Source of the DNA: Pseudomonadota bacterium
GTDB lineage: Bacteria > Pseudomonadota > Alphaproteobacteria > Rhizobiales > Rhizobiaceae
Assembly: GCA_023404095.1 (NCBI GenBank)
Contig: JAEYDD010000075.1
Location: 372,001 to 436,000, forward strand
DNA: 64,000 nt
Direction: 5' to 3'
Each line of letters opens with the position of its first letter. Position 1 is the first letter of the stretch. A program made the translations under genes and the position numbers. The notes under the pieces are model-generated. The model saw only the letters and a list, made by a program, of their open reading frames with translations. It was not told where the DNA came from and searched no databases. Below are positions 48,097-56,942 of the stretch, in pieces.

Positions 48097-49290
48097 ATGG
48101 CTGATGCCACGCCGCTCTACGAGACCTATATGCGTGCGCCGCTACGCTTCGAGCGCGGCGAAGGCGTCTGGCTGATCGCAGAGGACGGGTCGCGCTATCT
48201 CGATTTCGCCGCCGGTGTCGCCGTCAACTCGCTTGGTCATGCGCATCCCCACCTCGTCGAAAGCCTCAAGGCTCAGGCCGACAAGGTGTGGCATCTGTCG
48301 AACCTCTATGAGGTGCCGGGCCAGGAAAAGCTCGGCAAGCGCCTGACGGAAGCAACTTTTGCCGACAAGGTCTTCTTCACCAACTCCGGGGCGGAAGCGC
48401 TGGAATGTGCGATCAAGACCGCGCGTCGCTACCAGTTCGCCAAGGGCTATCCCGGAAAATTCCACGTCATCACGTTCGAGGGCGCCTTCCATGGCCGCAC
48501 GCTGGCGACGATCGCCGCCGGCGGACAGGAAAAGTACCTGGAAGGCTTCGGGCCGAAGGCGCCGGGCTTCTATCAGGTTCCCTTCGGTGACGTCGGCGCG
48601 GTCCGCGAGGCGATCACGGAAGAGACGGCCGCCATCCTGATCGAGCCGGTGCAGGGCGAGGGTGGCATCCGTGTGGTGCCGAACGAGTTCCTGAAGGAAC
48701 TGCGCGCGCTTTGCGACGAATACGGCCTGCTGCTGATTTACGACGAGGTTCAGACCGGCGTCGGGCGCACGGGCAAGCTGTTCGCCTACGAGTGGGCCGG
48801 CGTGTCGCCGGATATCATGGCCGTGGCAAAGGGTATCGGTGGCGGATTCCCGCTCGGCGCCTGCCTCGCGACGGCCGAGGCCGCCTCGGGCATGGTTGCC
48901 GGCACGCACGGTTCCACCTATGGCGGCAATCCGCTCGCCATGGCTGTCGGCAATGCCGTTCTGGACGTGGTTCTCTCAGAGGGCTTCCTTGAACACGTGC
49001 GCGACGTGGCTCTGGTGCTGCGCCAGGGGCTGGCCTCGTTGAAGGATCGCTTTCCCGATGTCATCGAGGACATCCGCGGCGAAGGCCTGATGCTTGGCAT
49101 CAAGGCCAAGATTCCCTCGGCGGACCTTTTGAGAGCGGTGCGTGCCGAGCATATGCTCCTCGTGCCCGCCGGCGAAAACGTGCTGCGTCTGCTGCCGCCT
49201 CTGGTGACTTCCGCCGAGGAAGCGCGCGAGGGGCTTGCGCGGATCGAGCGGGCGGCGGAAAAATTGAGCGCAGAGAAGAAGAGCGCCTGA
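48097..49290 (+). CDS. argD: acetylornithine aminotransferase
   Basis: 397 residues, PLP-dependent class III aminotransferase: N-acetylornithine plus 2-oxoglutarate to N-acetylglutamate semialdehyde plus glutamate (reverse in biosynthesis). Motifs: FFTNSGAEALECAIKTARRY, TFEGAFHGRTLATIAAGG, IEPVQGEGGIRVVP, the cofactor Asp in LLIYDEVQTGVGRTG and the Schiff-base Lys in MAVAKGIGGGFPLG. ATG at 48097 has GAAGGAGA upstream. Followed after 38 bases by argF, a common rhizobial arginine operon. Confidence 0.95.
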   Translation: MADATPLYETYMRAPLRFERGEGVWLIAEDGSRYLDFAAGVAVNSLGHAHPHLVESLKAQADKVWHLSNLYEVPGQEKLGKRLTEATFADKVFFTNSGAEALECAIKTARRYQFAKGYPGKFHVITFEGAFHGRTLATIAAGGQEKYLEGFGPKAPGFYQVPFGDVGAVREAITEETAAILIEPVQGEGGIRVVPNEFLKELRALCDEYGLLLIYDEVQTGVGRTGKLFAYEWAGVSPDIMAVAKGIGGGFPLGACLATAEAASGMVAGTHGSTYGGNPLAMAVGNAVLDVVLSEGFLEHVRDVALVLRQGLASLKDRFPDVIEDIRGEGLMLGIKAKIPSADLLRAVRAEHMLLVPAGENVLRLLPPLVTSAEEAREGLARIERAAEKLSAEKKSA

Positions 49291-49328
49291 GGTCGAGACC
49301 CGGGGCAGAACAGCAGGACTGACGTAGA

Positions 49329-50246
49329 ATGGCAGGCACCAGACATTTCCTCGACCTCTCCGCCATGACGGCAGAGAACCTTCGCGTGATCATGGATGAC
49401 GCCAAGACCCGCAAGGTGGCGACGAAGGCGGGAACGGCGGACAAGCCGCTGGCCGGCAAGATGCTGGCGATGATCTTCGAGAAGCCCTCGACGCGAACCC
49501 GCGTTTCCTTCGATGTCGGCATGCGCCAGCTGGGTGGCGAAACGCTGTTTCTGTCCGGCACCGAGATGCAGCTCGGCCGCGCTGAGACGATCGGCGACAC
49601 CGCCAAGGTGCTGTCGCGCTATGTCGATGCGATCATGATCCGGACCACCGATCATGCCCGCCTGCTGGAAATGGCAGAACACGCCACCGTTCCGGTCATC
49701 AACGCCCTGACGGATCTGACCCATCCCTGCCAGATCATGGCCGACATCATGACGTTCGAGGAGCATCGCGGGCCGGTCAAGGGCCGCACCATCGCGTGGA
49801 CGGGCGACGGCAACAACGTGCTTCACTCCTTCGTCGAAGGTGCGGCCCGGTTCGGCTATCGCATGAACATGGCGGTACCGCTCGGCTCGGAGCCGGAAGA
49901 CAAAATCCTCAACTGGGCGCGCAACAATGGCGGCGACATCCGGCTCTGCCACGATGCCGACCAGGCGGTCGCCGGTGCCGACTGCGTCGTCACCGATTGC
50001 TGGGTGTCGATGAACCAGGAACACCGGGCCCGCGGCCACAACGTCTTCCAGCCCTATCAGGTCAACGAGGCGTTGATGAGCAAGGCCGACAAGGATGCGC
50101 TCTTCATGCATTGCCTGCCCGCCCATCGCGGCGAAGAGGTGACGGATGAGGTGATCGACGGGCCGCAGTCAGTGGTGTTCGACGAGGCCGAAAACCGGCT
50201 GCATGCCCAGAAGTCCATCCTGGCGTGGTGCTTGAACGCGATCTGA
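49329..50246 (+). CDS. argF: ornithine carbamoyltransferase
   Basis: 305 residues: ornithine plus carbamoyl phosphate to citrulline. Carbamoyl-phosphate site FEKPSTRTRVSFDVGM, also LFLSGTEMQLGRAETI, DLTHPCQIMADIMTF (HPxQ), ornithine-binding and catalytic HCLPAHRGEEV near the C-terminus. Cytosolic trimer. Downstream partner of argD. Confidence 0.97.
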   Translation: MAGTRHFLDLSAMTAENLRVIMDDAKTRKVATKAGTADKPLAGKMLAMIFEKPSTRTRVSFDVGMRQLGGETLFLSGTEMQLGRAETIGDTAKVLSRYVDAIMIRTTDHARLLEMAEHATVPVINALTDLTHPCQIMADIMTFEEHRGPVKGRTIAWTGDGNNVLHSFVEGAARFGYRMNMAVPLGSEPEDKILNWARNNGGDIRLCHDADQAVAGADCVVTDCWVSMNQEHRARGHNVFQPYQVNEALMSKADKDALFMHCLPAHRGEEVTDEVIDGPQSVVFDEAENRLHAQKSILAWCLNAI

Positions 50247-50452
50247 GGCCTCTCGGCGCTATTGAAATCCGCAGGCTGGGCCACGATGTATGGCGCAACC
50301 CGATGTCGCCGCGGTGCCTTGCTGGCATCGCGCCGCAGGATGTGAAAACATACCGGCGGTCATGGCGCAGAATCACTGATGAACGCACCCGTCCCTGGCA
50401 GATGTGAAAAGCATCCCGCCCGGGCCGGTCTATGGCGTCGAAGGAGCGAATG

Positions 50453-51442
50453 ATGGCTCAGCCAGCCCCCACACTCGGCGAACTCGATTTTGCCGGCGAC
50501 GATCACGTCGTGCCGTTTCAGGTCGAAGGCCTTGACGTGCGCGGCCGCGCGGTCCAGCTAGGTCCGCTGCTCGATACCATTCTGGAGCGGCACGATTATC
50601 CCGAAGCGGTGGCGCGTCTTCTGGCCGAGGCCATCGTGCTGACCGTCCTGCTCGGCACGTCGCTGAAGTTCGAGGGCAAGCTGATCCTCCAGACGAAGGG
50701 CGATGGTCCTGTCGATCTTCTGGTCGCCGATTTCTCCAGTCCCGAGAATGTCCGCGCCTATGCCCGCTATGACGCCGATGCGCTGGAGCAGGCGATCGCT
50801 GATGGCAGAGGCGCGCCGCACGAGCTTCTCGGCAAGGGCGTGCTTGCGTTCACGATCGACCAGGGCGCCCACACGCAGCGCTACCAGGGCATCGTGGCGC
50901 TCGACGGCCATACGCTTGAGGAGATTGCCGGCGTTTATTTCCGTCAGTCGGAGCAGATACCGACGCGCGTCCGCCTGGGCGTTGCCGAGCTCTACGACCG
51001 CGACGCCGACGGTAAGACGCGTCATCGCTGGCGCGCCGGCGGCGTTGTTGCCCAGTTCCTGCCGGAAGCGCCGGATCGGATGCGGCAGGCGGATCTGCCG
51101 GGTGGCGACGGCGAGGAGGCCGGACACCAGATCACTGAAGACGACAAGTGGATGGAAGCCCGCACCCTGGTCGAGACGATCGACACGGACGAACTGACCG
51201 ATCCCAACGTCGGCACCGAGCGTCTGCTGTTCCGGCTGTTCCACGAGCAGGGGGTGCGCGTCTATCCCCCGCAGAAGGTCCTCGATCGCTGCTCGTGCTC
51301 GCGTGACAAGCTGAAGGCCGTGATATCGGGGCTTTCCGCAGACGAGATCGAGCACACCGCGACCGACGGGCATATCGAGGCGACGTGCGAGTTCTGCTCG
51401 ACGACCTATCGTTTCGATGTTGCGGAAGTGTCGCCGGCGTAA
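50453..51442 (+). CDS. hslO: redox-regulated chaperone Hsp33
   Basis: 329 residues. N-terminal core (FQVEGLDVRGRAVQLGPLLD, LLGTSLKFEGKLILQTKGDG, GKGVLAFTIDQGAHTQRYQG) and the C-terminal zinc redox switch with CSCSRDKL and, 30 residues on, CEFCSTTYRF. Oxidation of the four Cys releases zinc and switches on holdase activity. Three ATGs compete (50432, 50450, 50453); AAGGAG at 50441 best suits 50453. Converges with apaG. Confidence 0.95.
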   Translation: MAQPAPTLGELDFAGDDHVVPFQVEGLDVRGRAVQLGPLLDTILERHDYPEAVARLLAEAIVLTVLLGTSLKFEGKLILQTKGDGPVDLLVADFSSPENVRAYARYDADALEQAIADGRGAPHELLGKGVLAFTIDQGAHTQRYQGIVALDGHTLEEIAGVYFRQSEQIPTRVRLGVAELYDRDADGKTRHRWRAGGVVAQFLPEAPDRMRQADLPGGDGEEAGHQITEDDKWMEARTLVETIDTDELTDPNVGTERLLFRLFHEQGVRVYPPQKVLDRCSCSRDKLKAVISGLSADEIEHTATDGHIEATCEFCSTTYRFDVAEVSPA

Positions 51443-51468
51443 CGGCGCGCACTCTGTCGATGACCCTG

Positions 51469-51489
51469 TCGCCCGCCTCCGGCGGGCGA
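51469..51489. terminator. hairpin between convergent hslO and apaG
   Basis: TCGCCCGCC (51469-51477) pairs with GGCGGGCGA (51481-51489), loop TCC. It ends 2 bases before the apaG stop codon. No strong T tail. Confidence 0.6.
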
Positions 51490-51491
51490 TT

Positions 51492-51884
51492 TCAGTTCAG
51501 TGTTCTCGCCTGGCCGGGCGTGTCGAGCGAGAAGGCCGGAATGGCCACGTTGAACGTCTCGCCGGATGGCGTTTCCATCTGGTAGTGTCCGAACATCATG
51601 CCGGATGGCGTGTCCAGCGGGCAGCCGGACGAATACTCGTAGGTGTCGCCCGGTTCGAGCACGGGCTGCTCTCCAACCACACCCGGTCCGCTGACCTCGT
51701 CGACGATGCCGTTCTGGTCTGTGATATGCCAGTAGCGCGTCACGAGCTTGACCGTCACGTCGGAACGGTTGGCAATGACCACCCTGTAGCCCCACACATA
51801 GCGGCTGTCGTCCGGATCGGATTGCTCCTCCAGGAAGTAGGGCTCCACCGTCACCTCGATGTCGCGGGTCAGGGCTCTGTACAT
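51492..51884 (-). CDS. apaG: ApaG protein
   Basis: 130 residues, single ApaG/DUF525 immunoglobulin-like domain: DIEVTVEPYFLEEQSDPDDS, YVWGYRVVIANRSDVTVKLV, RYWHITDQNGIVDEVSGPGV, VGEQPVLEPGDTYEYSSGCP, MFGHYQMETPSGETF. Named from the Co2+/Mg2+ phenotype in Salmonella; the biochemical role is not settled. Typically next to hslO or metZ in rhizobia, as here. Confidence 0.95.
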   Translation of the reverse strand: MYRALTRDIEVTVEPYFLEEQSDPDDSRYVWGYRVVIANRSDVTVKLVTRYWHITDQNGIVDEVSGPGVVGEQPVLEPGDTYEYSSGCPLDTPSGMMFGHYQMETPSGETFNVAIPAFSLDTPGQARTLN

Positions 51885-52104
51885 TCCAACGCCTTGGCTC
51901 GAACGCGTTATTGTTATGGCGCGGTGCCCTCGCAGGCGACCGCCACCGGGCCGATGTGCAAGCCGTACATGCGCGCCCGCTTATTCGTTGCCACGTCTGA
52001 CGCGGCCGGATCAAGTTAATTTACTGAAATAACGTTGCCGGCAGCGTCCGGCACAAAGATCGTCGCGCACCGCCGGAGCAATGCGCGACCAGACACGCGA
52101 GCGA

Positions 52105-53289
52105 TTACGCCTTCACCCGGTCCAGCGCCTGGGCGAAGTCGGCCAGAAGGTCGTCGCCGTCCTCAATGCCGGCCGAGAAGCGGATGGTGCCCGGCGAAAT
52201 GCCGAGTTCGGCACGGGCCTCGTCGGTCAGGTTCTTGTGCGTCGTTGTGCCCGGATGCGTGATCAGGCTCTTGGCGTCGCCGAGATTGTTGGAAATCTCG
52301 ACGATCTCCAGCGAGTTCTGGAGGGCAAAGGCCGCTTCCTTGCCGCCCTTCAGGTGGACGCAGACGAGGGTCGAGCCGCCAGACATCTGCTTGGCCACGA
52401 TATCGGCTTGCGGATGGTCCTTGCGGCCCGGATAGATGACGCGCTCCACTTTCGGGTGGCTGGCCAGGAAATCGGCCACGCGCGCGGCGTTCTCTGTCTG
52501 CTGTCTGACGCGCAGCGGCAGCGTCTCGATGCCCTTCAGGAGCGTCCAGGCGTTGAACGGAGACATCGCCGGTCCGGTGTGGCGGAAGTAGTCCTGCAGG
52601 CTCTCCTCGATCCACTGCTTGTCCGAAAGCACGATGCCGCCGAGGCAGCGGCCCTGGCCGTCGATGTGCTTGGTGGCGGAGTAGACGACGACATGCGCGC
52701 CGAGCTCCAGCGGCTTCTGGAACATCGGCGTGGCAAAGACATTGTCGACAACCACCTTGGCACCGATCTGGTTGGCAAGCTTGGCGACGCCGGCGATGTC
52801 GACCACTTCGAGCGTCGGATTGGTCGGGCTTTCGAGGAAGAAGACTTTGGTGTTCTTCTGGATCGCCCCTTCCCAGTTCGCCAGGTCCCGCCCATCGACC
52901 AGCGTGCATTCCACACCGTATTTCGGCGCCAGCGTCTCAACGATATAGCGGCAGGATCCAAACAGCGCGCGCGCGGCGACGATGTGGTCGCCGGCCTTCA
53001 CCTGGCAGAGGATGGCGGCGGCGACAGCGGCCATGCCCGACGCCATCGCCCGGCCTTCCTCGGCACCTTCCAGAAGACACATGCGGCGTTCGAACATGTC
53101 GTTGGTCGGGCTGCCGTAGCGGGCATAGATAAAGCCGTCCGTCTCGCCCTTGAAGCGTGCCTCGGCAGCTTCCGAACTCTCGTAGACGAACCCCTGCGTC
53201 AGGAAGATCGCCTCGGAGGTTTCAGCGTGCTGCGAACGGGTAGTGCCGCCGTGGACGAGTTGGGTTGCCGGGCGCCAGGACTTGCTCAT
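52105..53289 (-). CDS. metZ: O-succinylhomoserine sulfhydrylase
   Basis: 394 residues, PLP-dependent Cys/Met metabolism enzyme making homocysteine directly from O-succinylhomoserine and sulphide. N-terminus WRPATQLVHGGTTRSQHAET, then FIYARYGSPTNDMFERR, EGAEEGRAMASGMAAVAAAI, FFLESPTNPTLEVVDI, the PLP Lys in VVYSATKHIDGQGR and TLVCVHLKGG; C-terminal TTTHKNLTDEARAELGI, GTIRFSAGIED. ATG 53289 matches family starts. A SAM-II riboswitch and terminator lie upstream, so high SAM should repress it. Confidence 0.95.
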   Translation of the reverse strand: MSKSWRPATQLVHGGTTRSQHAETSEAIFLTQGFVYESSEAAEARFKGETDGFIYARYGSPTNDMFERRMCLLEGAEEGRAMASGMAAVAAAILCQVKAGDHIVAARALFGSCRYIVETLAPKYGVECTLVDGRDLANWEGAIQKNTKVFFLESPTNPTLEVVDIAGVAKLANQIGAKVVVDNVFATPMFQKPLELGAHVVVYSATKHIDGQGRCLGGIVLSDKQWIEESLQDYFRHTGPAMSPFNAWTLLKGIETLPLRVRQQTENAARVADFLASHPKVERVIYPGRKDHPQADIVAKQMSGGSTLVCVHLKGGKEAAFALQNSLEIVEISNNLGDAKSLITHPGTTTHKNLTDEARAELGISPGTIRFSAGIEDGDDLLADFAQALDRVKA

Positions 53290-53309
53290 GGGATCATCGC
53301 TTTCCAAAC

Positions 53310-53338
53310 AAAAAAACCGGCCGCAATGCAGGCCGGTT
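53310..53338 (-). terminator. intrinsic terminator in the metZ leader
   Basis: On the minus strand: AACCGGCC, loop TGCATTGC, GGCCGGTT followed by a run of seven T. It lies between the SAM-II aptamer and the metZ start, so aptamer-controlled premature termination is the simplest reading. Confidence 0.8.
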
Positions 53339-53350
53339 CTACGCCCGGCC

Positions 53351-53402
53351 TTTTTAGCTACTTGTTTAACGTGGCTGCAAGCCGACCGGCCAAATCACCA
53401 CG
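53351..53402 (-). ncRNA. SAM-II riboswitch (metA-type motif)
   Basis: Minus-strand sequence contains the hallmark blocks in order: CGTGGTGATTTGGCCG, GGCTTGCAGCCACG, TTAAACAAG and AGCTAAAAA. CGTGG pairs with CCACG and the loop/3' pairing gives the classic H-type pseudoknot. SAM-II RNAs precede met genes in alphaproteobacteria. Downstream hairpin and T run at 53310-53338 give a plausible expression platform. Confidence 0.92.
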
Positions 53403-53484
53403 GGATATCCGGTCCATACTGCCTGGAGGCGCTTGCGTCAATTGCCTGCATTTGGTTTTGTCGGCCAGCTTTAAGGATGGTGTC

Positions 53485-54579
53485 ATGGCAAACGCAACGG
53501 GAATTCTGGCGGACCGCGCCATCGCCGAACTGTTCGAGGGCGGGAAACTGGCGAGCGAGGCGAAGCTGGACCAGGATCAGATCCAGCCGGCCAGCCTCGA
53601 TCTCAGGCTCGGCTCGAAGGCGTTTCGCGTTCGCGCGAGTTTTCTGCCCGGACCTGCGCATCTGGTTTCCGACAAGCTTGACCGTCTGAAGCTGCATGTC
53701 ATCGACCTCTCCGAGGGTGCCGTGCTGGAGACGGGCTGCGTCTATATCGTGCCCTTGATGGAAAGACTTGACCTGCCCGCGGAGCTTTCAGCCTCCACCA
53801 ATCCGAAGAGTTCCACTGGCCGCCTCGACATCTTCACGCGGGTCATCACCGACCGCGCCCAGGAGTTCGACAAGATCCCGGCCGGCTACAGCGGACCGCT
53901 CTATCTGGAAATCTCGCCGCGAACCTTCCCGATCGTCGTCCGCCGCGGATCGCGCCTGTCGCAGATCCGTTTCCGCCGCGGCAACGCGCTGCTTTCGGAC
54001 GCCGAGCTTCTGGCCTTGCACAAGAGCGACACGCTGGTGGCGAGCGAGACGCCGAACGTCTCCGGCGGCGGCATCGCGCTGTCGATCGACTTGAAGGGAA
54101 CCGGCCCCGACGGACTGGTCGGCTATCGCGGCAAGCATCACACGGCCGTCGTCGACGTGGACAAGAAGAACCAGCACGATGTCTTCGATTTCTGGGAGCC
54201 GCTGTTCAGCCGCGGCCGCAACGAACTGATCCTCGACCCCGACGAGTTCTATATCCTCGTCTCCCGCGAGGCCGTCCACGTGCCCCCCCTCTATGCCGCC
54301 GAGATGACGCCGTTCGATCCGCTGGTGGGTGAATTCCGCGTCCATTATGCCGGCTTCTTCGACCCCGGCTTCGGCCACGCGGCCGCGGGCGGCTCCGGCA
54401 GCCGCGCGGTTCTGGAAGTCCGCAGCCATGAAGTGCCCTTCATCCTGGATCACGCCCAGATCGTCGGCCGCCTCGTCTACGAGCGCATGCTGGAACTCCC
54501 CGAAAGCCTCTACGGCGCCGGACTCGGCTCCAACTACCAGGCACAAGGGTTGAAACTGTCCAAGCATTTTCGGTCCTAG
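53485..54579 (+). CDS. dcd: 2'-deoxycytidine 5'-triphosphate deaminase (long alphaproteobacterial type)
   Basis: 364 residues, about twice the short Dcd, in the Dcd/dUTPase superfamily with two beta domains. First domain: GKLASEAKLDQDQIQPASLD with LRLG, VYIVPLMERLDLPAELSAST, NPKSSTGRLDIFTRVITDR, PLYLEISPRTFPIVVRRGSR, LSQIRFRRG. Second domain begins near residue 195 with similar strands and ends in GNYQAQ-like GSNYQAQGLKLSKHF. Supplies dUTP/dUMP for thymidylate synthesis. ATG at 53485 chosen; the frame runs far upstream only antisense to metZ. Confidence 0.9.
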   Translation: MANATGILADRAIAELFEGGKLASEAKLDQDQIQPASLDLRLGSKAFRVRASFLPGPAHLVSDKLDRLKLHVIDLSEGAVLETGCVYIVPLMERLDLPAELSASTNPKSSTGRLDIFTRVITDRAQEFDKIPAGYSGPLYLEISPRTFPIVVRRGSRLSQIRFRRGNALLSDAELLALHKSDTLVASETPNVSGGGIALSIDLKGTGPDGLVGYRGKHHTAVVDVDKKNQHDVFDFWEPLFSRGRNELILDPDEFYILVSREAVHVPPLYAAEMTPFDPLVGEFRVHYAGFFDPGFGHAAAGGSGSRAVLEVRSHEVPFILDHAQIVGRLVYERMLELPESLYGAGLGSNYQAQGLKLSKHFRS

Positions 54580-54687
54580 AGGCGGGCAGAGCACGTTCTC
54601 ATGAGAGTTGCGCCTTCGTTGGCGATGGGTGACCTGCGCGATCGGTAGTGCCTGCGCGGCGAACCTCCATTTCGAGGTCCGGGTTGT

Positions 54688-55380
54688 ATGGAAACTTCGC
54701 TCTATCTGCCTGTGAAAGGCTTCCTCGAAAAGGCGGGCTACGCCGTCAAGGGCGAAATCGGCGGCTGCGATATCGTCGGTCTCAGTGGCGGCGACCCGCC
54801 TGTCGTGGTGATCTGCGAGTTGAAATTGACCTTCAATCTGGAGCTTGTGCTGCAGGCTGTCGACCGGGCGGCCATTGCGGACGAAGTCTGGATCGCCGCC
54901 AGGATTTCGCCCAATGGCAGGGGAAGGGAGGCCGATAAGCGCTACCGCGACCTTTGTCGCCGGCTCGGGATCGGCATGATCGGCGTTTCCGACGCGGGCG
55001 ATGTCAGCGTGATCGTCGGTTCCGTTTCGCCCATGCCGCGGACCAATCCGAAGCGGCGGTCGAGGCTGATGCGGGAACACCGGACTAGGCGTGGCGATCC
55101 CTCGCTCGGCGGCAGCACGCGCGCGCCGGTCATGACGGCCTATCGTCAACAGGCGCTTGGATGCGCTGCGGCCCTGGCTGCAGGACCTTCGCGTGTGCGC
55201 GATGTAAGGGCGGGCATACCGGAGGCGGGAAAGATCCTCCTTTCGAACGTCTACGGCTGGTTCGAGCGGATCGAGAGAGGCGTGTACGGATTGACCGATG
55301 CCGGGCACGATGCGCTTCGGCGATGGCCGCAGCGGGATATGGTCCAGGGCGATTGTCCTGCCGGTTCTTGCGAGACATAG
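54688..55380 (+). CDS. DUF2161 putative PD-(D/E)XK phosphodiesterase
   Basis: 230 residues. N-terminal nuclease-like fold: ETSLYLPVKGFLEKAGYAVK, then GEIGGCDIVGL (Asp) and VVVICELKLTFNLELVLQAV (ELK), giving the E...D...ExK metal site. The middle is basic (NPKRRSRLMREHRTRRGD); the C-terminal part (RVRDVRAGIPEAGKILLSNV, YGWFERIERGVYGLTDAGHD) looks like a winged helix. Widespread in rhizobia; no assigned role, nuclease activity is predicted only. Confidence 0.85.
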   Translation: METSLYLPVKGFLEKAGYAVKGEIGGCDIVGLSGGDPPVVVICELKLTFNLELVLQAVDRAAIADEVWIAARISPNGRGREADKRYRDLCRRLGIGMIGVSDAGDVSVIVGSVSPMPRTNPKRRSRLMREHRTRRGDPSLGGSTRAPVMTAYRQQALGCAAALAAGPSRVRDVRAGIPEAGKILLSNVYGWFERIERGVYGLTDAGHDALRRWPQRDMVQGDCPAGSCET

Positions 55381-55644
55381 GCGATTCCCGTTTCTGCTCT
55401 GCACGTATGACGGAAATCGAGTTGTATGAGGCGTTTGGTCTGCTGTTCGGCAGGCGCAAGATCCCTCATTGCGTCCTGCCGAAGATCGCTCCCTCCCGCT
55501 TCGCGTCTCCGAATATTGTACCGCTGCGCAACCCTTGCGCGTTTCCGCTACCCCCGGGTTTGCGACCATGCGGGTTTCCCTTTACTTCTGCACGTGCCAC
55601 TTTTCGAACACTGCCCTCTTTACAAGTGACAAAGGACCCTCGCC

Positions 55645-56850
55645 GTGTCGGACAATCCCAAGGAAGGCCTTGATCGCCGTAAGTTCATGCTGACCTCGCT
55701 CGCCTCGGCAGGAGCCTCGGCGGTTCTAGCCGCAAGCGCAGGCGCGGCGAATGCGCAGGACACGGCCACCTCCTCCGGTGATGCGGCATCAGGAACATCG
55801 AAGGGGACGGTCTATACGGGTGATGTGATCGACGGAAAGAAGGTCGTCAGCGCGCTCGACGTCAACGACCTGGCGCCGGGGCAGAGGCACTATTTATACT
55901 TCCAGGGCGTCGAGATGCCGTCCGGACAGCATTGGCATGTCTCCGTGACGGTCGCGCGGGGAGCGAAGCCGGGCAAGCGCGCCGTTCTGGTCAGCGGTGT
56001 GCATGGCGACGAAATGAGCTCGATACATACTGTTCAGACCGTGATGAACCAGCTCGACCCGGCGCAGATGTCGGGCACGGTGATGGCGGTCACGGATGTC
56101 TCTCGTCCAGCCGTGGAAAGCATGCAGCGCAGATGGCCCAATCAGGGCAGGGGCATCGATCTGATCGATATGAACCGGGAGTGGCCCGGAAACGAGAACG
56201 GCGCCACAGCCCCCAGCCGGCACGCCGGTCTCCTGTTCAACCGGCTGCTGCGGCCGAACGCAGACTTCGCAATCGACTTCCACACGGGGACAACCGGCTT
56301 CGAGGTCACCGCGTTCAACATTGGCGGCATGGATGTGCCCGAGGTGAAGGCGATGGTGGAGCTCTATCCCGTCGGCCAGATCTTCGACAACCACGTCTAT
56401 CCCGGCGTGCTCCACAACGCCTTCATGGACGTCGGCATCCCGTCCTTCACGCCCGAGATCGGTGCCGCGCGCGTCCTGGATCTCGAGATGGTCTCGCTGT
56501 TCGTGGAGGGCACGATGAACGTCCTCAAGCATCAAGGCATCGTTTCAGGCCCGATGGGACGCACGGGCAAGGATGTGAATGTCTTTGTCGGCAACAGTGC
56601 GTTCCCGATCCTTGCCACCACAGGCGGCCTCGTCGAACACCTCGTCAAGCTGAACGACAAGATCGACGTCGGACAGAAGGTGGCCGTTCAGCGCAACGGC
56701 TTTGGCGAGGTGGTTGCGGAATATGTGAGCGATGTTGCCGGTGAGGTGACGGGTCAGCGAAGCGATGCCATGGCAGAGCCGGGAAACCCGTTGGTGTTCA
56801 TCCTCTTCAACAGGCCTGCGCCGGACGGCGTCGGGGCCTATCCCGAATAG
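55645..56850 (+). CDS. Tat-exported succinylglutamate desuccinylase/aspartoacylase family protein
   Basis: 401 residues from a GTG with AAAGGAC upstream. Twin-arginine signal DRRKFMLTSLASAGASAVLA. M14-like zinc carboxypeptidase/deacylase fold: LVSGVHGDEMSSIHTVQTVM (HxxE-type zinc ligands), NREWPGNENG, FAIDFHTGTTGFEVTAFNIG (third ligand His, DxHTG), GIPSFTPEIGAARV (general-base-type Glu). C-terminal beta domain after ~290. Hydrolyses an amide of an N-acylated small molecule in the periplasm; substrate unknown. Confidence 0.88.
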   Translation: MSDNPKEGLDRRKFMLTSLASAGASAVLAASAGAANAQDTATSSGDAASGTSKGTVYTGDVIDGKKVVSALDVNDLAPGQRHYLYFQGVEMPSGQHWHVSVTVARGAKPGKRAVLVSGVHGDEMSSIHTVQTVMNQLDPAQMSGTVMAVTDVSRPAVESMQRRWPNQGRGIDLIDMNREWPGNENGATAPSRHAGLLFNRLLRPNADFAIDFHTGTTGFEVTAFNIGGMDVPEVKAMVELYPVGQIFDNHVYPGVLHNAFMDVGIPSFTPEIGAARVLDLEMVSLFVEGTMNVLKHQGIVSGPMGRTGKDVNVFVGNSAFPILATTGGLVEHLVKLNDKIDVGQKVAVQRNGFGEVVAEYVSDVAGEVTGQRSDAMAEPGNPLVFILFNRPAPDGVGAYPE

Positions 56851-56942
56851 GGTGCCGGCAGACTGGCGAGGCCGCATTTCACCGCTGTGAAGCACCGTTT
56901 GGCGGTGATATGTCAGATGCGCTGAGGCCTACGCCATTACAG

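Noticed and set aside
48918..50126. 402-codon minus-strand ORF
   Set aside because: Antisense to argD/argF, which carry complete catalytic motifs.
52081..54579. 832-codon plus-strand ORF
   Set aside because: Its first 1.4 kb is antisense to metZ and crosses the SAM-II riboswitch; only the part from ATG 53485 (dcd) is protein-like.
53788..55569. 593-codon minus-strand ORF
   Set aside because: Antisense to dcd and the DUF2161 gene; both plus-strand genes have recognisable domains.
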